12,182 bases of DNA from Bacteroidota bacterium (GCA_021816545.1 JAKAXP010000051.1:1-12182), one strand, 5' to 3'. Positions 1 to 6,914 are shown, numbered from the stretch's first letter. Program-made: numbers and translations. The notes: generated by a model not told the origin, from the sequence alone.

Positions 1-77
1 TGCGCAGTGACGGCAGCGCATGTAATCATCAGAGCCGCTGCCACTGTAATAAATAGTTTTGTTCTCATCCTTTTCAT
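1..77 (-). CDS. Exported protein, N-terminal fragment (signal peptide only; cut by window edge)
   Basis: Only the first 25 codons lie in the window. Read leftward from an ATG at 77 they give MKRMRTKLFITVAAALMITC and then AAVTA, with a Gln next at the edge. This is a typical Sec signal peptide: a basic start (K2, R3, R5, K7), a hydrophobic core, and an AVTA|Q type signal peptidase I site. The Cys at residue 20 is preceded by M-I-T, which is a poor lipobox, so a lipoprotein is less likely. An in-frame ATG at 89 would add MFHK; the choice between the two is open because neither has a Shine-Dalgarno sequence. A TAGTTTTG element sits just upstream. The mature protein is outside the window, so no function can be assigned. 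It is divergent from the MprF-like gene. Confidence 0.7.
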   Translation of the reverse strand, partial: MKRMRTKLFITVAAALMITCAAVTA

Positions 78-106
78 TTTGTGAAACATGATGAGACAAA
101 ACTATT
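52..106. repeat. Inverted repeat over the start of the exported-protein gene
   Basis: Positions 52-69 (aatagttttgttctcatc) are the reverse complement of 90-106 (gatgagacaaaactatt), except for one extra base in the left arm. The 20-base loop itself contains a smaller TTTCA...TGAAA dyad at about 73-86. The structure spans the start codon and the first codons of the leftward gene, and both arms carry TAGTTTTG in opposite orientation (54-61 plus strand, 104-97 minus strand). It could be an operator, a leader hairpin or the trace of a local inverted duplication. Confidence 0.7.
97..104 (-). promoter_or_regulatory. Candidate Bacteroidota -7 element for the leftward exported-protein gene
   Basis: On the minus strand positions 104-97 read TAGTTTTG, an exact match to the TAnnTTTG -7 consensus of Bacteroidota promoters. 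Initiation would fall at about 90-93, leaving a very short leader before the ATG at 77 or 89. The expected -33 region (about 124-130) reads TTTTTC on this strand, a weak match to TTTG. The element lies inside the right arm of an inverted repeat. Confidence 0.45.
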
Positions 107-154
107 ATGGCCCGTTACCAGCGAAAAATCTTTTAGACTGCCGGCTGTATTTTA

Positions 155-182
155 CCGACGGAAAGTGATTTTATGCCGACGG
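155..182. promoter_or_regulatory. Pair of CCGACGG direct repeats, 21 bp apart (candidate operator)
   Basis: CCGACGG occurs at 155-161 and again at 176-182. The 21-base period is two helical turns, so both copies would face the same side of the DNA. They lie between the divergent starts, roughly 60-90 bases upstream of the predicted leftward start site and about 60 upstream of the rightward one, a usual place for an activator. This is pattern evidence only; no regulator is identified. Confidence 0.3.
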
Positions 183-210
183 TTACGATAAGAGTATCAG
201 GGACACTCCA

Positions 211-245
211 TTTTGCACAAATTACTAATTTTGTTTTGCACCAAA
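211..245. promoter_or_regulatory. Pair of TTTTGCAC direct repeats, each a short dyad (candidate operator)
   Basis: TTTTGCAC occurs at 211-218 and 234-241, a 23-base period. Each copy is followed by an A-rich half, giving TTTGCACAAA and TTTGCACCAAA, so each is itself a small TTTG/CAAA dyad. The candidate rightward -7 element (226-233) lies between the two copies, so binding there could block transcription of the MprF-like gene. No regulator gene is visible in the window. Confidence 0.3.
226..233 (+). promoter_or_regulatory. Candidate Bacteroidota -7 element for the MprF-like gene
   Basis: TAATTTTG matches TAnnTTTG exactly. Transcription would begin near 238-242, giving a leader of about 75-80 bases before the ATG at 318. 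No convincing TTTG lies at the expected -33 distance; the nearest upstream TTTTG (211-215) is too close. The call rests on the -7 match and its position. Confidence 0.35.
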
Positions 246-317
246 CAGATCAGCAGTCTGACTCTCTCATGAGATTTTTGAATATGATTGCTTTATCTCA
301 TAACTCATTTTGACGAT

Positions 318-2942
318 ATGGATAACCAGAATTCTGCGGTAGCAGTCCAAAACAGGCTATGGGAAAAAATCTCTCTGTTTTTCAGCAGCAACGCCGGGAT
401 TATCTTCAGGTTTGCCCTGACAGGGCTCTTTATCAGTTTTGCCGTATGGTTCTTCAATCACCAGAAAACTGAATTGCACACTGTCAGCAAGGTGATATTT
501 GATGCAAAGCCGGGATGGATTGCGGCCGGCCTCACCCTTGTAGTGATATACATTATTTTACAGGGCCTGATGTATGTCACATCATTTGCGGCAGTTGATG
601 CCAGGCTAAGCCTCTGGGATGCCATAATTCTGTTCCTTAAAAGAAATTTCATAAGTGTATTTATCCCTGCAGGCGGAGTTTCATCACTGGCATTCTTCGG
701 GCAGGCAATTGAAAATAAGGGGGTGCCAAGATCGAAGATATATTTTGCCTCCTCCATCTATGGCTTCGTCGGGATACTCTCATTGATAATGGTAGCCATT
801 CCGGCATTCATGTTTGCTGTCTCAGGAAATGACGGCGGATTGAACAGATGGTATGCAATACTGGGAGCTTTGCTTATTCTTCTTCTGATTTACCTGCTGT
901 ATAAGTCTCTAATGGGCAGGAAATCAGCCTACAGGTTAATATTGAGAATATTCCCGGGAGTCAAAGCCCATATTGATGAAATAATAGAGAGCAAAATTGA
1001 AACGAGATTCTTCCTTTACACTGTTCTTGTCTCTGTCTTCATTGAATTTGCAGGAATAGCCCATGTTTATGTTTCAATGGCTGCATTGCACCTCACCCCG
1101 TCAATCTCAAGTGCAATTATAGCCTACATCGTTGCAGTGCTGTTCCTTCTTATATCTCCGTTCCTGAGGGGCCTCGGAGCTATCGAGGTCTCAATGTCAT
1201 ATGTTCTTCTTCATTCTGGCTTCAGCAACACAGAATCTGTTGCTGTAACTCTTTTGTTCCGGTTCTTCGAGTTCTGGCTGCCTTTGTTTGCCGGAGTTAT
1301 CAGTTTCCTGGTCAAAATTGAAAAGCTGCTCAGGAGAATACTGCCATCATTCCTGATATTCACCCTCGGAATAGTAAATATCATATCCGTTCTTTCCCCT
1401 GCAGTGCCTGAAAAACTGCAAATTCTGAGAGACTACCTGTTTTTTGATGTTGTAAACTTTTCAAACGGATTTGTCCTGATAACAGGTCTCCTGCTTCTGT
1501 TTAACGCAGCCTTTATGCTCAGAGGGCTGAAAGTGTCATGGTGGGCCGCAATAGCCTTAAGCCTCTTTTCTGCTGTCGGACATATCACCAAGGGAGCAAA
1601 TTATGCTGAAGCATTTGTTGCACTGATTGTGACCCTGACCCTGTTTTCCACAAGAAAAGAGTATTATGTCAGGGCAAATCCCAGGGTTCAGTCAATGGGG
1701 ATAAAGGCGGCAGTTCTGGGGATCTCTTCTGTGCTTCTTTATGGGATTGTCGGGTTTTATCTCCTTGATAAAAAACACTTTATGATCGACTTCAGCCTGC
1801 TGCAGTCAGTAAAATACACGCTTCTGAATTTTGCAATGGTGGGCAGTCCTGACCTGGTGCCGCACGACAACTTTGCGCTTGATTTTCTATATACGCTCAG
1901 GATAGGAGGTTTTGCTTCAATCGTATTCTTGCTTTACTCACTTATCCGTCCATATGTATTCAGGAAAAATATCCTGCCTGAAGAGAGGATGAAGGCGGAA
2001 TCCATCGTTCAGCAATACGGAAAGTCAGCCCTCGATTATTTCAAACTTTATTATGACAAGCAGCTTTTCATCCCTACTGATATGAATTCTTTTATATCCT
2101 ACAAGGTAACCGGAAGTTTTGCAGTTGTTCTTGAAGATCCTGTAGCGCCCGGAAGGGAAGAGATGAAGAAAACAATAATCGCATTCCGTGATTTCTGCCA
2201 TGAAAACGGGCTGAAGGAGATCTATTACAGGGTACCCCGTGAAAGCCTTGACATATATGCTGAACTCTCCAAAAAAAGTCTCTTTCTGGGCCAGGAAGGC
2301 GTTGTTGACCTCTCCTCTTTCACACTTGAAGGAGGAGAACGAAAATCAATACGGAATGCCCTCAACAAAATTACCGAGCAGGGTTACACAGCGAAAATTC
2401 ACACTCCTCCTATCAAGGACGGACTCATTCAGAAACTGAAGACGGTAAGTGAGGAATGGCTGAAAACATCAGGCAGAAAAGAGATCATTTTTTCACAGGG
2501 ACTCTTTTCTGAAAAGGAAATAAAGCAACAGACGGTTATCACTGTTGAGAATAAGGAAGAAAAGATTATCGCGTTCCTGAATATCATCCCGGATTATGCC
2601 AAAAACGAGGGCACCTATGACCTGCTTCGAAAAACTGCTGATGCTCCGAACGGAATAATGGATTTCATCCTGGTTGAACTGTTCAGATACTTCAGATCGG
2701 AGGGAATACAATTCGTAAACCTCGGGCTGGCTCCCATGTCAGGCCTTGACGCTCCGCAGAAGTTCTCTGAGAAATCGATGAAATTTGCTTACGAAAAAAT
2801 CCGGTCTTTCTCGCATTACAAGGGTCAGCGGGAGTACAAGGATAAATTCCATCCCATATGGAAGGACAAGTACCTGATATATGACAATGACTATGACCTG
2901 GTAAGTGTTCCTTCCCTCCTGGCCCGTGTGATAAAATCTTAG
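318..2942 (+). CDS. mprF: MprF-like phosphatidylglycerol aminoacyltransferase/flippase
   Basis: MprF proteins transfer an amino acid from aminoacyl-tRNA to phosphatidylglycerol and flip the product outward, lowering negative surface charge and raising resistance to cationic peptides. Residues about 25-565 hold some 13-14 hydrophobic segments (flippase, LPG_synthase_TM type); about 575-874 form the cytoplasmic DUF2156 synthase domain. Its conserved blocks are visible: GQEGVVDL (658-665) followed by a basic ERKSIRN stretch (674-680), DLLR (768-771), DAPNGIMD (775-782) and NLGLAPMSGL (801-810). The 874-aa length is usual for full two-part enzymes. I chose ATG 318; an in-frame TTG at 288 would add ten residues. 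There is no Shine-Dalgarno. The gene converges on the MFS gene after 25 bases. It is visibly more AT-rich than the central operon. Lys, Ala or another amino acid as donor cannot be told from the sequence. Confidence 0.85.
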   Translation: MDNQNSAVAVQNRLWEKISLFFSSNAGIIFRFALTGLFISFAVWFFNHQKTELHTVSKVIFDAKPGWIAAGLTLVVIYIILQGLMYVTSFAAVDARLSLWDAIILFLKRNFISVFIPAGGVSSLAFFGQAIENKGVPRSKIYFASSIYGFVGILSLIMVAIPAFMFAVSGNDGGLNRWYAILGALLILLLIYLLYKSLMGRKSAYRLILRIFPGVKAHIDEIIESKIETRFFLYTVLVSVFIEFAGIAHVYVSMAALHLTPSISSAIIAYIVAVLFLLISPFLRGLGAIEVSMSYVLLHSGFSNTESVAVTLLFRFFEFWLPLFAGVISFLVKIEKLLRRILPSFLIFTLGIVNIISVLSPAVPEKLQILRDYLFFDVVNFSNGFVLITGLLLLFNAAFMLRGLKVSWWAAIALSLFSAVGHITKGANYAEAFVALIVTLTLFSTRKEYYVRANPRVQSMGIKAAVLGISSVLLYGIVGFYLLDKKHFMIDFSLLQSVKYTLLNFAMVGSPDLVPHDNFALDFLYTLRIGGFASIVFLLYSLIRPYVFRKNILPEERMKAESIVQQYGKSALDYFKLYYDKQLFIPTDMNSFISYKVTGSFAVVLEDPVAPGREEMKKTIIAFRDFCHENGLKEIYYRVPRESLDIYAELSKKSLFLGQEGVVDLSSFTLEGGERKSIRNALNKITEQGYTAKIHTPPIKDGLIQKLKTVSEEWLKTSGRKEIIFSQGLFSEKEIKQQTVITVENKEEKIIAFLNIIPDYAKNEGTYDLLRKTADAPNGIMDFILVELFRYFRSEGIQFVNLGLAPMSGLDAPQKFSEKSMKFAYEKIRSFSHYKGQREYKDKFHPIWKDKYLIYDNDYDLVSVPSLLARVIKS

Positions 2943-2967
2943 CGTCACCAGGCCGAGTCAGGTCATG

Positions 2968-4329
2968 TCATTTATCCCAATCAGTCCGCCCGGAAGAGGG
3001 TTCGGTGGCAGTCCGGATACCCTCAGCCACTTCGGGCAGGATTCCCATCCTGACATATACCGGCCTGACAAGTTTCCTCAGTTCCGGCAGGCGCCTGTAA
3101 AAGACCAGTGCTCCTATCAGGCAGGCGGCACCCCCGCCGAACATGGTCCAGGGTGTCCCGATCCATTTTGCCATCCACCCTGCCAGGAGGCTCCCGAACG
3201 GGACGGTGCCCATGAGCGCCATTGTATAGAAGCTCATCACCCGTCCGCGCTTGTCCTCGTCAGCGATTGTCTGCAGGATGGTGTTGCTGGCAGCGGTCTG
3301 AGTCATCATACCCAGTCCGGTAAAGAATAGAAGAAACATCGAAACAAAAAAGGATGAGTTGAGTGAGAGGGCGATTAACCCTGCCGAGAGCAGGGCTGTT
3401 GCAGCCGGTATCAGCCTGCCCAGGCGAAGTACGGTATCGCGCGAAGCGAGAAAAATTGCACCCAGCAGTGCTCCGGCACCAGCGCCTCCCATCAGGAAAC
3501 CGTAAGTATGTGAATCACCCCCCAGGACTTCCTTGGCATATACCGGCATGAGCACCTGGTAGGAGGCACCCATGAAACTGACCAGGCCAAGGAGAAGAAT
3601 TATATGCTTTATGGGGGCAAAGCCGAAGGTGTAGTCGAGCCCTTCCTTCATCTCGCGGAACATGGGAGTGCGCTCCTTCTTTTCGCGGGTCTCCGTCACA
3701 TTCATCATCATCAGTGAGGCGATGACAAAGACATAGCTTACTGCATTTATCAGGAAACAGGCCCCCTCGCCTGCTGCAGCCAGGAGGACCCCGGCCACCG
3801 ACGGTCCTATCAGCCTGGCACCGTTGAACATCATCGAGTTGAGGGCTATGGCATTGCCGATGTCCTCCTTCCCGTTGACCATGTTTATCACAAAGGAGTG
3901 ACGTGCGGGCATGTCGAATGTATTGATGATACCCAGTGCCGTGCTGAGCACTATGATGTGCCATATCTCCAGGTTGCCGGTGAGGCTGAGCCACGCAAGC
4001 ACGCCTGCCTGGATCATTGAGATGATCTGTGTCACCAGCATCACCCGGTAACGGCTCCAGCGGTCGATGAGCACACCGGCAAACGGCGCAAGCAGAAATG
4101 ACGGTATTGAGCTGGCAAAGCCTACTACTCCCAGCAGGACCTCCGAGCCGGTCATCCGGTAGACTGCCCATGGCAAGGCTATCCGCTGCATCCACGTGCC
4201 AATGAGGGAGATGCTCTGCCCGCTGAAAAACAGCCGGTAGTTGCGGTGACGGAGTGAACGGAAGATGGTATTCACCCTTAGAGGCATTGAAAAGCTGTAT
4301 CTGTTTCCCCGTTTCATCGGGATTTTCAT
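2968..4329 (-). CDS. MFS transporter, MFS_3 / EntS-like exporter family
   Basis: A 453-aa inner-membrane transporter with about 12 hydrophobic segments. The N-terminal signature is clear: RHRNYRLFFSGQ (27-38), ISLIGTWMQ (40-48), then a motif-A-like loop GVLIDRWSRYR (85-95). This pattern belongs to the MFS_3 branch, which includes the enterobactin exporter EntS and many drug or metabolite efflux proteins; the substrate here is unknown. I use ATG 4329. A GTG directly before it (4332) is possible, and Met15 (ATG at 4287) would give the more usual family N-terminus of 439 aa. It is the last gene of a leftward three-gene operon, 27 bases after the exported hypothetical, with no clear Shine-Dalgarno. 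Stop TGA at 2968-2970 lies 25 bases from the convergent MprF-like gene; no hairpin terminator is visible between them. Confidence 0.85.
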   Translation of the reverse strand: MKIPMKRGNRYSFSMPLRVNTIFRSLRHRNYRLFFSGQSISLIGTWMQRIALPWAVYRMTGSEVLLGVVGFASSIPSFLLAPFAGVLIDRWSRYRVMLVTQIISMIQAGVLAWLSLTGNLEIWHIIVLSTALGIINTFDMPARHSFVINMVNGKEDIGNAIALNSMMFNGARLIGPSVAGVLLAAAGEGACFLINAVSYVFVIASLMMMNVTETREKKERTPMFREMKEGLDYTFGFAPIKHIILLLGLVSFMGASYQVLMPVYAKEVLGGDSHTYGFLMGGAGAGALLGAIFLASRDTVLRLGRLIPAATALLSAGLIALSLNSSFFVSMFLLFFTGLGMMTQTAASNTILQTIADEDKRGRVMSFYTMALMGTVPFGSLLAGWMAKWIGTPWTMFGGGAACLIGALVFYRRLPELRKLVRPVYVRMGILPEVAEGIRTATEPSSGRTDWDK

Positions 4330-4356
4330 CACTTAAAAGATTCTGCAGCCGGTTAA

Positions 4357-5082
4357 TCAGAAAACATATTTTACATAAAATCCGCCAGGGTATACGTTCC
4401 AGCTCCATTCACCTTCACGCCATGAAGCCATGGTCCGGGTATCCGGGCCGGTACCCTGGCAGTATTTTTCATAATCCCTTCTCGCCTTTACGGGCTGGGT
4501 CCATATCTGTGCTTCGGTAATTGCCGTGTTGATGGCAAAGTTCTCAAGTCCGTCCATGAAGGTGCGCTTGTATCCAAGCCATGTAATCAGCCCGCTGCCG
4601 AGGTTCACCGCCCCTGATATGGCATGTGTCTTCCATGACCTCCCCTCCTTTTCCCTCTCAGCCAGTACTTTCAGGAGCCTGGCAGCCTGGTCTGCGGAAA
4701 ATGGTTTCTCGCCGGAGGCATATTCACGGTAAGAGGGGTATTCTGAATACTTCGGGAGCACCGGAGTGATCAGTTGTCCCATTGCCCCCAGGAAGGTAGT
4801 TGCAGCACCAAGCACCATGTCCTGGCGGAGGGTTTTATTGTCTGAAGTGAAATAAACAACTCCCTGGCCCGCGGTGGCGGCACTGTACCCGGCCAGCCAT
4901 GCATACCACCATCCTTCGGCACCAGCCTTGTCCTTAAGGGCTGTCACCTGTATATTCCCGGTATCTTTGGTTGGCAGAGTGTCCGTGGAGACCGCCTGTC
5001 CCAAAACCGGACTGTCAAAAAATACAGAAAGTGCACAGAACAGTGCAGCTGAACCACACCACCGGATAATTGAGCTTTTCAT
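4357..5082 (-). CDS. Exported or envelope protein of unknown function, with an internal repeat
   Basis: A 241-aa protein I do not recognise. Residues 1-28 form a signal peptide (K2, R7, hydrophobic core 9-22, VLG|Q site). Mildly hydrophobic, Gly/Ala-rich segments follow at about 59-79, 89-110 and 153-170. Residues 72-108 and 162-198 align without gaps at an offset of 90, sharing G72/G162, G74/G164, T84/T174, A93/A183, T96/T186, P107/P197 and V108/V198, so it may be an old tandem duplication. The C-terminus is aromatic and ends GGFYVKYVF; a terminal Phe is common in outer-membrane barrels, but the rest does not read as a barrel. ATG 5082 overlaps the upstream MFS stop (ATGA), and AAAGGTGAGG just before it is a plausible ribosome binding site. 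Translational coupling suggests it works with the transporter, perhaps as an envelope partner. That role is inference. Confidence 0.8.
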   Translation of the reverse strand: MKSSIIRWCGSAALFCALSVFFDSPVLGQAVSTDTLPTKDTGNIQVTALKDKAGAEGWWYAWLAGYSAATAGQGVVYFTSDNKTLRQDMVLGAATTFLGAMGQLITPVLPKYSEYPSYREYASGEKPFSADQAARLLKVLAEREKEGRSWKTHAISGAVNLGSGLITWLGYKRTFMDGLENFAINTAITEAQIWTQPVKARRDYEKYCQGTGPDTRTMASWREGEWSWNVYPGGFYVKYVF

Positions 5083-6365
5083 AGTGCCTCACCTTTATTG
5101 TTTTCGGTCAGTAAGACAGGGTCCTTCAGTTGCGGCTGGCCTTTATTGTTTCCGGTCAGGAAAGCAGATTCCTTCAGTCGTGCCGAGAGCATGAAGCTTA
5201 TCAGCATCAGCACACAGAGTACGGATAACGGTACCGTCATTGACCCCGTGACCGGTGACTTGAACCCGTCCATGCTGAATATGAAAGCGATGCCTGATAC
5301 CTGTCCCATCAGGAGGAGAAAGCCGTTTGACGTCCCTTCGGACACGGGGAAAGTCACCTCGGCCCCGTACTGGAACCCTATCGGCCCGGAGCTGAGCAGG
5401 AAAAATCCGAATGCTGCTGCAGACACAAGGAGCAGGATATAGCTTTCAGTGAAGGTAATACCGGCGAGACTCAGTGTAGCTCCCGCGAGGGCAATTTTTA
5501 TAAAGGGGACCCTTTTAGAGAATCGGTCTGACAGGATGGGCATTATGATTGCGCCGGCGACACCCCCCAGAATCATCAATCCCCCGGTGATGCCTGCCTG
5601 CTCGGCTGAAAAACCTCTCGGGCTCAGGATATTTTCAATCCATGTGGTTACGGAATTGAATACTCCAAGACCGATAAAAAAGATAACCATCAGCCAGAGA
5701 AAATCCCTGTTGCGGAAGAGGAGCCTCATCCCGTCTATGGCAAGGGCACGCTCCTCCTGGTCTGGGCGGCATGGCGGGGTGACGGGGCGCTCTTTTGCGA
5801 AAACAAAGAAAACAGCGGCAGTTATAAGTGACACCGAACCGTACAGAAAAAGCATTCCCTCTATGCCCCTGCCGTTCACCAGGAACGGGGTAAGACTCAT
5901 TCCAAGCAATATCCCGAAGTACATGGCCAGAGTACCCAGCCCGGAGGCTGTGGCCCGTTCACTGACAGGAAACCATCTTGAAGCCACCTTGGTGATTGAA
6001 TTCAGAAGGAAAGGCTGGCCGATTGCAAGACCTATCTGAAAAATCAGCAGCAGGTTATAGTCAGTTGCAAAGAGACCCCGCAGCATGCCGAACACACCGG
6101 TAAGGACAACACCGGCGCCGACACCGGCACGGATGCCGTAAGTGTCTATTATCCATGATGCAGGGATTGAAACAACAAGGTATACTATCATGAAACTCAT
6201 TGAGAGTATCCCGATCTGAAGGTCAGAAACCCCGTAGAATACCGTGGCATCTTTGGTAATCGGGGCAAAGGTGATCCACATGATCTGGTTGACAGCTATC
6301 GCAAGCATATATACGGCAAGCATGACCCACCTGTAACCGTAAATCCTGAATTCAGTTTCCTTCAT
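5079..6365 (-). CDS. MFS transporter, FLVCR-like
   Basis: A 428-aa transporter with about 12 hydrophobic segments. NQIMWITFAPI (26-36) in the first helix, the SMSFMIVY stretch (55-62) and PASWIIDTYGIR (68-79) in the loop after helix 2 resemble the FLVCR/MFSD7 branch of the major facilitator superfamily. Animal members move haem, choline or related small molecules; bacterial members are mostly uncharacterised, so no substrate is given. I chose ATG 6365 (MKETEF) because the extra 12 residues from an in-frame start at 6401 look like leader, not protein. It is the first gene of the leftward operon and overlaps the next start by four bases. The last 32 residues are two copies of a 16-residue unit, an unusual hydrophilic tail after the final helix. 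Confidence 0.82.
   Translation of the reverse strand: MKETEFRIYGYRWVMLAVYMLAIAVNQIMWITFAPITKDATVFYGVSDLQIGILSMSFMIVYLVVSIPASWIIDTYGIRAGVGAGVVLTGVFGMLRGLFATDYNLLLIFQIGLAIGQPFLLNSITKVASRWFPVSERATASGLGTLAMYFGILLGMSLTPFLVNGRGIEGMLFLYGSVSLITAAVFFVFAKERPVTPPCRPDQEERALAIDGMRLLFRNRDFLWLMVIFFIGLGVFNSVTTWIENILSPRGFSAEQAGITGGLMILGGVAGAIIMPILSDRFSKRVPFIKIALAGATLSLAGITFTESYILLLVSAAAFGFFLLSSGPIGFQYGAEVTFPVSEGTSNGFLLLMGQVSGIAFIFSMDGFKSPVTGSMTVPLSVLCVLMLISFMLSARLKESAFLTGNNKGQPQLKDPVLLTENNKGEAL
5082..5177 (-). repeat. 48-bp in-frame tandem duplication at the 3' end of the FLVCR-like gene
   Basis: Two 48-base units, 5130-5177 (first in reading order) and 5082-5129, encode LKESAFLTGNNKGQPQ and LKDPVLLTENNKGEAL. 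Across 5092-5130 and 5140-5178, 39 bases compared, I count about six or seven differences. The period is exactly 16 codons, so the frame is kept. The second unit ends at the stop codon and carries the AAAGGTGAGG that probably serves as ribosome binding site for the next gene. Confidence 0.85.
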
Positions 6366-6616
6366 GATAAATGGATGTTTATGAACCGCTCCTGTATGCA
6401 ATATGCTGATCAGGAGATTAAATCAGTGTGTAAAAGTAACTTTTCAGTGATTACACGGCCACCTTTCTCCAAAAAAGAATTCAAACGTCTTGTCCGGGTA
6501 TTAACAATTCAGGCCCGGTTTACTTCCGGTGAAATTCATAACTTGTGGCGTCAAAAGGGATGCACATTGCGTAATTCTCCTGTAAACAGATAATCTGACG
6601 AATAAATAATTGCAGT
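6366..6616. other. Divergent intergenic region with a nested palindrome
   Basis: This 251-base gap separates the leftward MFS operon from the rightward YciI-tricorn genes. At 6432-6444 it holds AAAAGTAACTTTT, a perfect 6+1+6 palindrome, nested in a GTGTAA (6428-6433) / TTACAC (6451-6456) inverted repeat, 63-91 bases upstream of the MFS start: a candidate operator. No exact TAnnTTTG element was found on either strand; TAACTTGT at 6539-6546 (plus) is one mismatch away. A 72-codon reading frame here (6375-6593) lacks any recognisable domain and I do not call it a gene. Confidence 0.35.
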
Positions 6617-6889
6617 ATGTATTACATTCTATTTTACAAGACAGTAGACAATTACATCGAGCGCCGGGCGCCCTTGCGCGGTGATCACCTGGGGCTGGTG
6701 AGCGAGTTTCACAATGACGGTCGGCTGTTTATGGCCGGCGCCCTTGCTGATCCCGCTGACGGAGCGGTGCTGATATTCCGGGGTGACACCCCTGAGGCCG
6801 CCCATGAATTCGTCAGCCGTGATCCCTACGTAAAGAACGGCCTCATCACCGAATGGTCCGTAAGACCGTGGACAGTGGTGACCGATTAG
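6617..6889 (+). CDS. YciI-like (YCII domain) small protein
   Basis: A 90-aa protein that is a single YCII-related domain. It starts MYYILFYK, a first beta strand, and has RGDHLG with the conserved His (H24), GRLFMAGAL (35-43), a beta strand with the Gly/Asp turn (VLIFRGDTPEAA, 51-62) and the family's DPY motif (69-71) before the closing strand. Members form ferredoxin-like dimers with a His/Asp pocket. Their reactions are mostly unknown, although some relatives are dehalogenases or muconolactone-isomerase-like. Length is normal for the family and no signal peptide is present, so it should be cytoplasmic. There is no Shine-Dalgarno before the ATG. It lies 25 bases upstream of the tricorn-like protease gene and is probably cotranscribed with it; a functional link is not evident. 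Confidence 0.85.
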   Translation: MYYILFYKTVDNYIERRAPLRGDHLGLVSEFHNDGRLFMAGALADPADGAVLIFRGDTPEAAHEFVSRDPYVKNGLITEWSVRPWTVVTD

Positions 6890-6914
6890 CGTCAATCTTA
6901 AAATTAGCATACAT

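Noticed and set aside
288..317. TTG at 288 as start of the MprF-like gene
   Set aside because: The ten extra residues have no family counterpart, and ATG 318 is in frame a short distance downstream.
2965..3330. Rightward reading frame of 121 codons after the MprF-like gene
   Set aside because: Lies opposite the 3' end of the MFS gene; the translation is Pro/His/Cys-rich with no motif.
3515..4408. Long leftward reading frame (297 codons) overlapping the EntS-like MFS gene
   Set aside because: It is an out-of-frame shadow of the MFS gene and its end. Its translation is rich in His, Arg, Cys and Gly with no domain, while the MFS frame has clear family motifs.
5449..6039. Rightward reading frame of 196 codons opposite the FLVCR-like gene
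   Set aside because: Antisense shadow of a GC-rich transporter gene; the translation is rich in Arg, Ser and Pro with no recognisable fold.
6494..6518. CCGGG / CCCGG inverted repeat in the divergent intergenic region
   Set aside because: Arms are only five bases with a 15-base spacer, which is expected by chance.
6375..6593. Rightward 72-codon frame in the divergent intergenic region
   Set aside because: No domain, no ribosome binding site, and it overlaps the start region of the leftward operon and the candidate operator.
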